A DNA stretch of 64,000 nt from JAMZMI01 sp039970095 (GTDB lineage: Bacteria; Bacteroidota; Bacteroidia; Cytophagales; Cyclobacteriaceae). The notes beneath the pieces are model-generated. The model worked only from the letters and a program-made list of their open reading frames with translations, had not been told where the DNA came from and ran no database searches. Both the position numbers and the translations under genes were made by a program. The DNA lies in contig JBDVMP010000095.1 in NCBI GenBank assembly GCA_039970095.1, forward strand, positions 62,001 to 126,000. The letters are read 5' to 3'. Below are positions 7,865 to 16,463 of this stretch, in pieces (the first letter of the stretch is position 1; each line of letters opens with the position of its first letter).

Positions 7865-8898
7865 TTCGATTTCCTCACAACCGATGCTTCATTTCAGACC
7901 GGTGGAAACACAATGGAATGAAGGTTGTTTGGATGGAAAATGACCTAATCAAAGTTGGAGTACTCATAGGACGTGGCGCTGATATCTTTGAGTTTCGGTA
8001 TAAACCCAAAGACGTTAACTTCCTGCTCAGGCTTCCCGGAGAAATCAAAAACCCAAAAACGCAGTTTGCGCAGCGGAAAGATTCCCTTTCGCAAATGGAG
8101 GACTACTACTATGGAGGCTGGCAGGATTGTATTCCCAATAGCGCCCCTTTTGCATATAAAGGTGCACAGTACGGTCAGCATGGAGAAGCCTGGGGCGTAC
8201 CGTGGCAATATTCTGTTTTAAAAGACTCATCGGAAGAGGTTTCGGTCAAATGCTGGGTGCGCCCAATGAGAACACCTCTGCTCATTGAGAAAACCATTAC
8301 TATCAAAAAAACTGATCCGGCAATTTACGTTGACTCTAAAGTCACCAATGAAGGCAATTGCTCATACGATTTCATCTGGGGACAGCACATCGCTTTTGGT
8401 TTACCTTTTTTGAATGAGGGTGGTAAAATCACTACGAATGCCAAGGAAATAGTGCCGGAACCGAGTATGCCGGAAAAGCGGATCTTTAAACCTTCAGCTA
8501 CATATGAATGGCCCTACGCCAAAGACATACATAACCGGGAAATAGATGCCAGCGTGCTCCCTCCTTCGGATCAAGGTTCATACTCCGAGTTGGCTTACTT
8601 ATCAGGATTTGATCAAAAGGCTTTCTATCACCTGACTAGCTCAGATGAAACTTTCGGAATAGGCGTGGAATGGGACGCCTCTTTGTTCAACTATCTGTGG
8701 TACTGGCATGAGCGCTATGGTATGCAGGGATCTCCATGGTGGGGAAAAGTATATGCCTTTGCGTTAGAACCATGGACAGCTAAGTGGACCAGTGACCCAA
8801 TGAAGGGAATTGAAGACGGACTTTGGGAAAAATTAAACAGCGGAGAATCGCTTGAGACCGAGATAAAAGCATTTGTAATAGACAATACGAAACCATGA
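7861..8898 (+). CDS. DUF4432 family protein, aldose-epimerase-like
   Basis: A 345-residue cytosolic protein that overlaps the upstream dehydratase gene by 4 nt (ATGA). Sequence features fit the galactose-mutarotase-like beta-sandwich of DUF4432: an early IGRGADIFEFRYKP segment, GGWQDCIPNSAPF, HGEAWGVPWQY (His in the place of the conserved mutarotase histidine region), IWGQHIAFGLPF and a C-terminal LEPWTAKWTSD. Members sit in sugar catabolic operons and are thought to interconvert anomers or bind sugars; few are characterised. Here it could supply the anomer used by the SDR dehydrogenase. The assignment to the fold family is fair; the reaction is inferred. Confidence 0.72.
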   Translation: MIRFPHNRCFISDRWKHNGMKVVWMENDLIKVGVLIGRGADIFEFRYKPKDVNFLLRLPGEIKNPKTQFAQRKDSLSQMEDYYYGGWQDCIPNSAPFAYKGAQYGQHGEAWGVPWQYSVLKDSSEEVSVKCWVRPMRTPLLIEKTITIKKTDPAIYVDSKVTNEGNCSYDFIWGQHIAFGLPFLNEGGKITTNAKEIVPEPSMPEKRIFKPSATYEWPYAKDIHNREIDASVLPPSDQGSYSELAYLSGFDQKAFYHLTSSDETFGIGVEWDASLFNYLWYWHERYGMQGSPWWGKVYAFALEPWTAKWTSDPMKGIEDGLWEKLNSGESLETEIKAFVIDNTKP

Positions 8899-9734
8899 TT
8901 GAAAAAGCTAAAATATTTGTAGAAGGACTTGATCACCCGGAGTGCTGTGCAGCTCACCCCGACGGCAGCATTTGGGCTGGTGGAGAAGCAGGCCAGATAT
9001 ACAAAATATCTGCGGATGGATCAAAAACAGAAGAAGTGGCCAACACAGGAGGTTTCATTCTTGGTTTGACTTTTAGTCCTGGAGCCAAATACCTCGTGAT
9101 ATGCGACCTTGGTAAGAAATGCCTATGGAAACTGTCATTAGACAACATGAAGCTTGACCTGATCGCGGATAAAGTCCCTGGTCACAAAATCAATATTCCA
9201 AACTTTGCGGTATTCGACAAGAATGGAAACTACTATGTGAGTGAAAGCGGCGAATTTCGTCAGAAAAAAGGAAAGATTTTGAAGTTTGATGCTGATGGGA
9301 ATGGTTTGATTTGGTCAGATGAACTTTTCGAGTTTGCCAATGGTATGGCAATGGGGCCGGATGAAAAACACCTTTATATCGTATCCTCTTTCCTCCCGGG
9401 AATTGAGCGGGTTGTCATCAATGAAGATGGTTCCCCTGGCAAAAGAGAGGTTTACTGCACGCTACCTAAAACTGTTCCGGATGGATGCGTTTTTGATGAA
9501 AATGGAAACCTCTACGTCTCGTGCTATACACCCAATACGATCTACAAAGTAACGCCTGACAGAAACGTAATTGAGTTTATTCATGATTGGGATGGACATA
9601 CGTTATCCAATCCTACCAACACCGCATTTGGTGGCTCCAATTACGATCAACTATTTGTTGCCAATCTTGGCCGATGGCATATCACACAGATTGATATGGG
9701 TGTAAAAGGTCTGAAACTTCCATCTCATTTATAA
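8895..9734 (+). CDS. SMP-30/gluconolactonase family lactonase
   Basis: A 279-residue six-bladed propeller protein of the SMP-30/gluconolaconase/LRE-like family, overlapping the upstream gene by 4 nt. Visible marks are LDHPECCAAHPDGSIWAGGE at the N-terminus, TGGFILGLTFSP, NIPNFAVFDKNGNYYVSES, FANGMAMGPDEKHLYIV (metal-binding Asn and Asp region), TVPDGCVFDENGNLYVSCY and LSNPTNTAFGGSNYDQLFVA. The first blade begins with an acidic and basic pair rather than the usual glutamate-rich metal ligand context, so the divalent-metal ligands should be modelled. The family hydrolyses sugar lactones to sugar acids. Between a dehydratase and an SDR dehydrogenase, it is the expected middle step of an oxidative sugar pathway. 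Confidence 0.83.
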   Translation: MIEKAKIFVEGLDHPECCAAHPDGSIWAGGEAGQIYKISADGSKTEEVANTGGFILGLTFSPGAKYLVICDLGKKCLWKLSLDNMKLDLIADKVPGHKINIPNFAVFDKNGNYYVSESGEFRQKKGKILKFDADGNGLIWSDELFEFANGMAMGPDEKHLYIVSSFLPGIERVVINEDGSPGKREVYCTLPKTVPDGCVFDENGNLYVSCYTPNTIYKVTPDRNVIEFIHDWDGHTLSNPTNTAFGGSNYDQLFVANLGRWHITQIDMGVKGLKLPSHL

Positions 9735-9742
9735 TTACGAAC

Positions 9743-10504
9743 ATGTCTAAACACGCAATCATAACAGGAGGAGCAAAAGGTATTGGTGAATCGGCTAGCA
9801 GGATATTTTTAAGAGAAGGCTTCAATGTTTCAATACTTGATATAGATGAAGGAGCAGGAACAACGCTGGCAGTAGAACTCGGGAAATCTGCCCACTACAT
9901 CAAATGCGATATGGCCAGCGAAGAACAAATTCAGTCGGCAATAGCTTCGGCTATAGATCATTTTGGAGAAGCGGATGTACTTGTCAACAATGTGGGTATC
10001 AATCCTTACGGAACTGTTTTGAGTACTTCATCCGCGCTTTGGGATACTGTTATGAACGTGAACCTCAAAAGCTATTTTCTGAGTTCTAAGGAGGTTATTC
10101 CTTCCATGCAGAAAATTGGTGCAGGTGTGATTATCAATGTTGCAAGCGTACAGGCCTTCATTTCACAAAGCAATGTTGCGGCGTACACGACGGCCAAAAC
10201 GGCTATTTTGGGTTTAACGCGCAGCATAGCCGTGGACTTTGCACCGAACATACGCTGCGTAGCTATTTGCCCGGGCACTATTGAGACTCCTATGCTTTAT
10301 GAAGCGCTGAAAGAATCACCCAACCCAGACGAAGTATTGCAAGAATGCCACGATATGCATCTAACCAAAAGAATTGGAAAACCTGATGAGGTGGGTGAAT
10401 TGATATATTTTGCTGCGAGTGAAAAAGGCGGCTTTATGACCGGACAGGCGATTCGCGTCGATGGAGGACTTGGTATATCTATTGGTGGAAGTAAGCGGGA
10501 TTGA
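9743..10504 (+). CDS. SDR-family sugar dehydrogenase
   Basis: A 253-residue classical short-chain dehydrogenase. The NAD(P)-binding motif TGGAKGIG is at residues 8-15. NNVG (82-85) stands for the usual NNAG, and the catalytic tetrad is N107, S135, Y148 and K152 (YTTAK). An acidic residue after the second beta strand (LDIDEG, 32-37) favours NAD over NADP. C-terminal CPGTIETPM and MTGQAIRVDGG are typical. It starts 8 nt after the lactonase gene and is the last gene of the operon. Oxidation of an aldose at C1 to its lactone is inferred from the operon. Its 3' end overlaps the convergent FG-GAP gene by 26 nt. Confidence 0.85.
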   Translation: MSKHAIITGGAKGIGESASRIFLREGFNVSILDIDEGAGTTLAVELGKSAHYIKCDMASEEQIQSAIASAIDHFGEADVLVNNVGINPYGTVLSTSSALWDTVMNVNLKSYFLSSKEVIPSMQKIGAGVIINVASVQAFISQSNVAAYTTAKTAILGLTRSIAVDFAPNIRCVAICPGTIETPMLYEALKESPNPDEVLQECHDMHLTKRIGKPDEVGELIYFAASEKGGFMTGQAIRVDGGLGISIGGSKRD

Positions 10505-13500
10505 GCACTTTCAGGCTGTCATTATTTTGACCGACAAGCCAATAATTTTCACCTTCAAAACTGATTTGTTCGAGTTTTCTAGTATTTCCCAGTTTGAAGG
10601 TTGTTTTTACTGAAAACGAATCGTTCTCAAAGGAGAGCAACACCCCTCCCATGGCATCTTGCCTACCTCCTAGCACTTCGCGATCATAGTCATTACCAAT
10701 CAACAAAACTTCAGCCTTATCTTCCCCAATTACCTCCATATCCTGAATCGGCCCATACTGCGCTCGCATTGGAAAAGGGACGAATGAAATGCCTTTTCGT
10801 CTGTTTAGAAATACTCCTGAACGAAGTTCTGTCACTTTGTAATGTGTGGCTGCATTGAGGTCATCCTCCGCTAGCAGATCAGATATTTTAGAGTTGGCAT
10901 AGGCCTGATATTTGAAAACTCTTGTCTGCATAAACGGAATTTGCCTGAGTAGTGCGTCTCTAGGAGCAACAGGGAAACTTTCTTCCTGATAAAACCGGGT
11001 TATAATTGGGTCAATCGCTCCATTTCTGTCAAAGTCAGCAGAATACATCTCCATTGGTGTTTCTACACTTACATTGAAGTCGTTATTCAGACCATAATTT
11101 CCTGCCAGTATATCCAGACTTCCATCCTGGTCGAGATCATAAAGTTCAATGGATTTCCAAAGTCCGGGAGGGCCAAACTCTGCTACTTTTCCAAGTACAC
11201 CTTGATACCCGTAAAGTGCTCCTAATGAACTCCATTCTCTGGCTATTATTAGGTCAATGGTGTCATCCCCATTGAGATCCCCCCACTGCGCATCCGTAAC
11301 CAATCCAAGTTTTCTTGGCCAGCCATCGGCCGTAGTAAATGTTCCGCTCTCATTGACTAGCAAGGTGCTCCAGGGAAAGTCCGGATACTGACCTGGTACA
11401 AATCTGCCACCTACGAATACATCGACATCTCCATCCTGATCATAATCTCCGATGGCGAGAGCACCTGTGCTAATGGTTTCATATGGCAGATGGATCGGGT
11501 TAGGAATACCTGTTTCATCAAAAGGGCCGAAATACACCCGATCATTCAAATTGGTATATCCACCTGTCGACACAAAAAGATCATTAAAACCATCTCCGTT
11601 AAAATCAACTATATCAGCTTTAACATCCTCATATATATTCTGGTTAGGCAGATCCACTAATTCAAAACCTTGCTTGTTTTGGAAGCCAATAACTGAAGCC
11701 TGCCCCACTGCTCCTCCAATAAAAACGTCATCGAGCCCATCCCCATTCAAATCGCCAACAGCCAATGCAGGACCTTCACAAGAAAGTCGTGCTGGCAGTA
11801 ACGGCTGAATGTGAAAATCTACCAACGCATCCTCTTTATGCGAAAAACCCAGCCCCTGTATAATCGAGTATTTGCTTTTGATCTTTGGTAAGAGATTACC
11901 GGAGGGTGAAGCCGACTTTTGTGTTACCACGAGAGTTGTATCAACAGATGGCCTATGTATTACAGATTTTTTCTCATCTCCCCATATCACGATCAAGCTA
12001 TCTACTGTCAAATCACCCAAACCGATGTGGATTTCACCCAACATACTACTCATAAAACCCCGGTACGGGTTGACATACCTTATCAAATGGTGTTCTCCCT
12101 GGTAGGCTATCACTTTTGCGTTAAAGCCGTCAATATTCCCACCATTTCCTTCTAGCTTGACATTCAGATAGTGATTGCCATTGTCTTCGTTATTTTGATA
12201 AAGCGATGGGGGTTCATTGATGTTGTTTGTTACCAGGTCCAAATCACCATCATTGTCCAGATCAGCATAAACAGCACCATTGGAAAGGGTCTTTTTTTGC
12301 CCAATCCATTCAATGCTTTTATCATAGAAATCAACCCCTTCACGATTCTTAAAAATGAAATTGGAAAGCCGAACTTCTCGCAATCCATCCAAAGCAGCCA
12401 ACAAAATACTATCCTCTGCACCTGAGCTTGTGAACATGGTGATATTCTGGCTGTATTTCATAAAATCTTTATCCGTGATGTCCTTAAAATATCCATTTGA
12501 GATAAAAAGATCCTGAAACCCATCATTGTCAAAATCTGCCAGAAGTGGAGCCCAGCTCCAGTCTGTGGATTCTACTCCAGCGAGCCTTCCAATTTCTGTA
12601 AATCCCTCTGTGCCACCCTCATGGAGCATATTTCGCATGTATTGATAAGCATATCCACGATTCACGATCTGTTCAAATCGATTGTAATTCATAGCTCCCA
12701 TCATGGTTTTTTGGCGCTGATTGTCGGGAGGCAGCATATCCAGTGTAATCAAATCCTGATAGCCGTCATTATTGAAATCGGCAGCATCACAGCCCATAGA
12801 ATTATAGCTCTGATGCGCCAGCAGAGTTTGAGCCTTTTCAGAAAAAGTGCCATTCTGATTGTTGAGATAAAGCAGGTCACTAAATACAAAGTCATTGGCC
12901 ACAAATATGTCAGGCCAGCCATCGTTATTAAAGTCTGAAACGGTTAACCCCAACCCATATCCTTCTGTGAGGATTCCGGCCTGAATTGTGGTATTTTGAA
13001 AAACACCCTCTACGTTTTCATAAAGCTGGTCGTTGCTTTCTTCCTTGCCGGTATGTTTTAGGGGAACAGGGGTATTTACTCTGTTGCGCTCATTTCCATG
13101 ATTCATCACATACAGATCGAGATCACCATCACGGTCATAATCCAAAAAAGCAGATTGTGTAGTGTTAGCTGTGTCAGCGATACCGTATTTCTCGGCCTCT
13201 TCTGTAAATGTGCCATCACCCTGGTTTATGTAAAGGATATTTTTTCGTAACTCAGAGTCAGAATAACCCCCTGCTCGACTCACATAAATATCCAGGAATC
13301 CATCAGCATTGATATCTACCAGCGCAACGCCTGTTGACCAGCCATTTTTCTCAATTCTAGCTGCTTTACTGACATTCTCGAACTGCCAGTTTCCTTTGTT
13401 TAAATAGAGCGCATCGTTGCTTCGGTTTCCAGCAAAGAAAAGATCAACCAACCCATCATTGTTGAAATCGCCTGCTCCAATACCAGCACCATTGTAATAG

Positions 13501-13652
13501 TAGATATAGTTAAGAATATTGATTGAATCGGCATTGTCAACGTGATTTACAAAGTCAATACCTGCGGATCTCGCATCAACCAAATCAAACATGGTATGAT
13601 CGGTTTTCGAGCACCCCATCAGAATAATCAAAGCGCTCAAAATTTTTTTCAT
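10479..13652 (-). CDS. FG-GAP/VCBS repeat lipoprotein with ASPIC/UnbV domain
   Basis: A 1057-residue exported lipoprotein (MKKILSALIILMGCSK, lipid Cys 14). It contains many FG-GAP/VCBS calcium-binding repeats of the form DFNNDGxxDLF, both before and after a central ASPIC/UnbV segment (about residues 500-580: GGNIDGFNAKVIAYQGEH, GEIHIGLGDLTVDSLIVIWG). The repeats form integrin-like propellers. Homologs are common in Bacteroidota glycan loci, but no enzymatic role is established; surface attachment or glycan contact is inferred. It starts 11 nt after the GH92 gene, so it is the last gene of the sigma/FecR/SusCD operon. Its end overlaps the convergent SDR gene, with no terminator between them. 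Confidence 0.85.
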   Translation of the reverse strand: MKKILSALIILMGCSKTDHTMFDLVDARSAGIDFVNHVDNADSINILNYIYYYNGAGIGAGDFNNDGLVDLFFAGNRSNDALYLNKGNWQFENVSKAARIEKNGWSTGVALVDINADGFLDIYVSRAGGYSDSELRKNILYINQGDGTFTEEAEKYGIADTANTTQSAFLDYDRDGDLDLYVMNHGNERNRVNTPVPLKHTGKEESNDQLYENVEGVFQNTTIQAGILTEGYGLGLTVSDFNNDGWPDIFVANDFVFSDLLYLNNQNGTFSEKAQTLLAHQSYNSMGCDAADFNNDGYQDLITLDMLPPDNQRQKTMMGAMNYNRFEQIVNRGYAYQYMRNMLHEGGTEGFTEIGRLAGVESTDWSWAPLLADFDNDGFQDLFISNGYFKDITDKDFMKYSQNITMFTSSGAEDSILLAALDGLREVRLSNFIFKNREGVDFYDKSIEWIGQKKTLSNGAVYADLDNDGDLDLVTNNINEPPSLYQNNEDNGNHYLNVKLEGNGGNIDGFNAKVIAYQGEHHLIRYVNPYRGFMSSMLGEIHIGLGDLTVDSLIVIWGDEKKSVIHRPSVDTTLVVTQKSASPSGNLLPKIKSKYSIIQGLGFSHKEDALVDFHIQPLLPARLSCEGPALAVGDLNGDGLDDVFIGGAVGQASVIGFQNKQGFELVDLPNQNIYEDVKADIVDFNGDGFNDLFVSTGGYTNLNDRVYFGPFDETGIPNPIHLPYETISTGALAIGDYDQDGDVDVFVGGRFVPGQYPDFPWSTLLVNESGTFTTADGWPRKLGLVTDAQWGDLNGDDTIDLIIAREWSSLGALYGYQGVLGKVAEFGPPGLWKSIELYDLDQDGSLDILAGNYGLNNDFNVSVETPMEMYSADFDRNGAIDPIITRFYQEESFPVAPRDALLRQIPFMQTRVFKYQAYANSKISDLLAEDDLNAATHYKVTELRSGVFLNRRKGISFVPFPMRAQYGPIQDMEVIGEDKAEVLLIGNDYDREVLGGRQDAMGGVLLSFENDSFSVKTTFKLGNTRKLEQISFEGENYWLVGQNNDSLKVLNPAYFHQ

Positions 13653-13663
13653 TGTAGGTAGAC

Positions 13664-16453
13664 TTATTCTTTCGGAGGAGCCAGCCCTTTGCCCACTCCC
13701 CAGTTCTTGTTTGGTTGATCTCCTAAAATTAACTCAAGCTTACCTCCCTTGCTAAAATCCTCGTGATAAAACCAGACAGTCTTAAGATTCTTTCCATTCA
13801 GAGTGGCTGCCTGTATGTAGCAGTTCTCTGCGGAGTTGTTTTTGGTTACAATTTTAAAGCTATCGCCCGTATAATAATCTTTGTTCAGCTTGATATTGAT
13901 TTCATCAAAAACCGGGCTCGTGATCTCGTAGATAGGGTTTACAGCGTTGTTTCCTTTCAGGCTAAAAAGCCCTATGGACATAAGCGTACTCACCGCACCC
14001 ATTTGACCTTCATCCTCATCATGACCACCGTACCCTTTGTCAGGTGTGATATCACCGTAAGCTTGTTCATTGACCTTTCTTACCCAATACTGAGTCAACC
14101 AGGGCTTGCCCGCATGGTTAAAAACGTGAGCGTTGGAACAGCCGGGTTGGTTTGCATAACTCACGTACCCACTTCCATAGCCAAAGACAAAATCGTCTTT
14201 ATCACTTTGCTCGAAAGCATAATTAAGTTTGGCAGTTAGGGTGTCATTTCCGCCCATTATCTGCGCCAACCCGGGGATATCATGAGACAGTGACCATGTG
14301 CCCTGCCAGGCGTTGGCTTCTACCCAGCCTTCCATGCTGAGCGGGTCATCGTGAAGCCACTCACCCTCTTCTGTTTTGGGAAAGAGTAGTTTAAAATCTT
14401 CCCGATAGTTTGTCGTCCACTTTGAAGCTCTCTTGCTGAAATAGTCGTATTCTTTCGTTTTACCCATCTTTTTGGCCATTTGAGCCAAAGACCAATCCTG
14501 AAAAGCCCATTCGATTGTCTTGCCGACATTGCCAGGGGCGTAACCATTGTCAATATAAAATTGCAACTCTTCCGGCGTGTCTCCCATCATACCTCCAGGC
14601 ATGTGGTTGCGCTTCATAATTTCAAAAGCTTCCTTTGGTTTCACTTTGGTCATCAACCCTTTCTGGTATGTACACACCAGCATGTTAGTAGCAGGGTTTC
14701 CTGTCATGATATAGGAGTACCCACCTACGTTTGGCCCCCTTGGTAATAAACCTCCATTGCGTGCATATTGTATCATAGATGCAGTGAAATCGTCAAGCAT
14801 TTCTGGCCAGGCCAGTCCCCACAAAATATTCTCATTCCATTGAGTGAGCCACAGCGCATCCGAATTGTACATATTGAATTTGGCTTGACCTGACTTATCC
14901 ATAGGCAATTTTCTCACCTTAAGTTCGGCATTGGTAAATTTCCAATCGCGCTCACCCTGAGTATAATCTGGATAAGACCCATCTACGTCATTGATGATTT
15001 TCCTGCCGAGTAGTACATGCCACAAATCGGTGTATAGTTTTACTTTTTGAGCGTCAGTGCCCCCTTTGACTTGGATGCGTCCCAAAATATTTTCCCACTC
15101 TAGCTGAGAATCTTCTTTGTATTTATCAAAATCCCAGTGGGTTGACTCGGAGCGTAAGTTTTCGCGGGCGTTATCGATGCTGGTATAGGATATCGATATT
15201 TTCATTTGAACTTCATCTCCAGCTTTTACTGAATAATTTGCCGAAACTCCGGCTGACGGACAATCCCAGTAGCTCTGAACTACTACTCCAAAATCCATCG
15301 AATCCATACGAGTCATCTTTGTACTGCCCAAAATGTGCTCCGCTTCTTTGGTTATCTCACCATCACTCCAACCGGAAAATGAGTCGAAGGGTCTATCGAA
15401 CTCCGCCACGAAAAATACTTTGATGTCTTTTGGGCCTCCCCAAAGGCGGCCAGAAGAAATAAAAGAGCCTTCAAAGCCTTCATTTCCCACTTTCTTCACA
15501 TCGGCTCCCTTCATAGTGGTGCTACCAAGATAGCCTCCAAGGTTAGTGAGTATGCTTGCCTCAGCATCTTCAGCATATTTGAATTTGTAAATCATCGACC
15601 TTCTGGTTCCGGTATACTCCACCCATGTGCCATATTTTTCAAGATACATTCTCTGATATCCGGGTCGGGCCAGCTCATCTTCATGACTGAAAGGTGATTT
15701 CCAGTTTTGCTCACCCAGCGTTGGGTCTATGCTTCCTGTGGTAGGCATGATCTGGATGCCTGACATCATCCAGCTATGCATATTTCCAAAACCTAATACT
15801 TCGGTTGTATTGTAATTATAGCCGCCACCATACTGGTTCTTGTTACGGGTTATGGGTGCAGCGGCCATCATTCCGAATGGTCTCGCACCGGGTGTAAAAA
15901 AGAAATACCTCCCTCTGGTAGTTTCAATAAATGGGTCAACCCAATCAACTAGGTTTTGATAGCTGTCATATGCTGGAAACACTTCTATTTCTGAGAGGCC
16001 CAAATTGTACCCCAAGCCGTCCATCACTTTGAACTTTACCCAACTTACTTTCTTCGGCGGAAATGTTACCGTTTTAGGGCTTCCATCATTTGGGATTGCT
16101 GTCACGGGTATTTCTGAGCCATCAGAAAAAACCAATGTTCCCCCAGCAGTGTGCTCGTCCAAAGTTGGCCTATCATAAATCACCACTTTGTTGATACTAA
16201 CCTCACCAGCCCAGTCAAGTTGAACCCATGGATAGCGGATATAGCCCCAAAAAACAGTTTCACCTTCGCATGCCCATTCGCCTTCTCCGTTGATTCGAAT
16301 CACTCCATCTGTGATCGCTTTCACATCGAAACCGTCCTCGGTGGTAGATGCTGAAACTTTGGCTTGCGGTGCGATATTATCAGGTCCAGCATAAATGGTA
16401 AGGACGGGCAAAAACATTCCTGCAAGAAATGAGAGTGTGTTTTTTAACATCAT
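13664..16453 (-). CDS. GH92 alpha-mannosidase with N-terminal discoidin-like domain
   Basis: A protein of 929 residues from the chosen ATG at 16453. The reading frame is open further upstream, but that start would lie inside the SusD gene; 16453 leaves a 10-nt gap and begins a good Sec signal (MMLKNTLSFLAGMFLPVLTIYAG). After it comes an F5/8-type-C (discoidin, CBM32-like) domain (about residues 25-165). The GH92 fold follows: FFTPGARPFGMMAAAP, GFGNMHSWMMSG, MTGNPATNM and the acidic GGHDEDEGQMGA with D812, E813 and D814 in the family's catalytic cluster. GH92 enzymes are calcium-dependent exo-alpha-mannosidases. Placed directly after SusD, it would trim imported or surface-bound alpha-mannan or N-glycan oligosaccharides. 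Confidence 0.93.
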   Translation of the reverse strand: MMLKNTLSFLAGMFLPVLTIYAGPDNIAPQAKVSASTTEDGFDVKAITDGVIRINGEGEWACEGETVFWGYIRYPWVQLDWAGEVSINKVVIYDRPTLDEHTAGGTLVFSDGSEIPVTAIPNDGSPKTVTFPPKKVSWVKFKVMDGLGYNLGLSEIEVFPAYDSYQNLVDWVDPFIETTRGRYFFFTPGARPFGMMAAAPITRNKNQYGGGYNYNTTEVLGFGNMHSWMMSGIQIMPTTGSIDPTLGEQNWKSPFSHEDELARPGYQRMYLEKYGTWVEYTGTRRSMIYKFKYAEDAEASILTNLGGYLGSTTMKGADVKKVGNEGFEGSFISSGRLWGGPKDIKVFFVAEFDRPFDSFSGWSDGEITKEAEHILGSTKMTRMDSMDFGVVVQSYWDCPSAGVSANYSVKAGDEVQMKISISYTSIDNARENLRSESTHWDFDKYKEDSQLEWENILGRIQVKGGTDAQKVKLYTDLWHVLLGRKIINDVDGSYPDYTQGERDWKFTNAELKVRKLPMDKSGQAKFNMYNSDALWLTQWNENILWGLAWPEMLDDFTASMIQYARNGGLLPRGPNVGGYSYIMTGNPATNMLVCTYQKGLMTKVKPKEAFEIMKRNHMPGGMMGDTPEELQFYIDNGYAPGNVGKTIEWAFQDWSLAQMAKKMGKTKEYDYFSKRASKWTTNYREDFKLLFPKTEEGEWLHDDPLSMEGWVEANAWQGTWSLSHDIPGLAQIMGGNDTLTAKLNYAFEQSDKDDFVFGYGSGYVSYANQPGCSNAHVFNHAGKPWLTQYWVRKVNEQAYGDITPDKGYGGHDEDEGQMGAVSTLMSIGLFSLKGNNAVNPIYEITSPVFDEINIKLNKDYYTGDSFKIVTKNNSAENCYIQAATLNGKNLKTVWFYHEDFSKGGKLELILGDQPNKNWGVGKGLAPPKE

Positions 16454-16463
16454 TGGTGTCGGT

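Noticed and set aside
13763..14239. Open frame of 158 codons on the plus strand
   Set aside because: It lies wholly inside the GH92 gene on the other strand, whose catalytic motifs it shadows; composition is unlike a real protein here.
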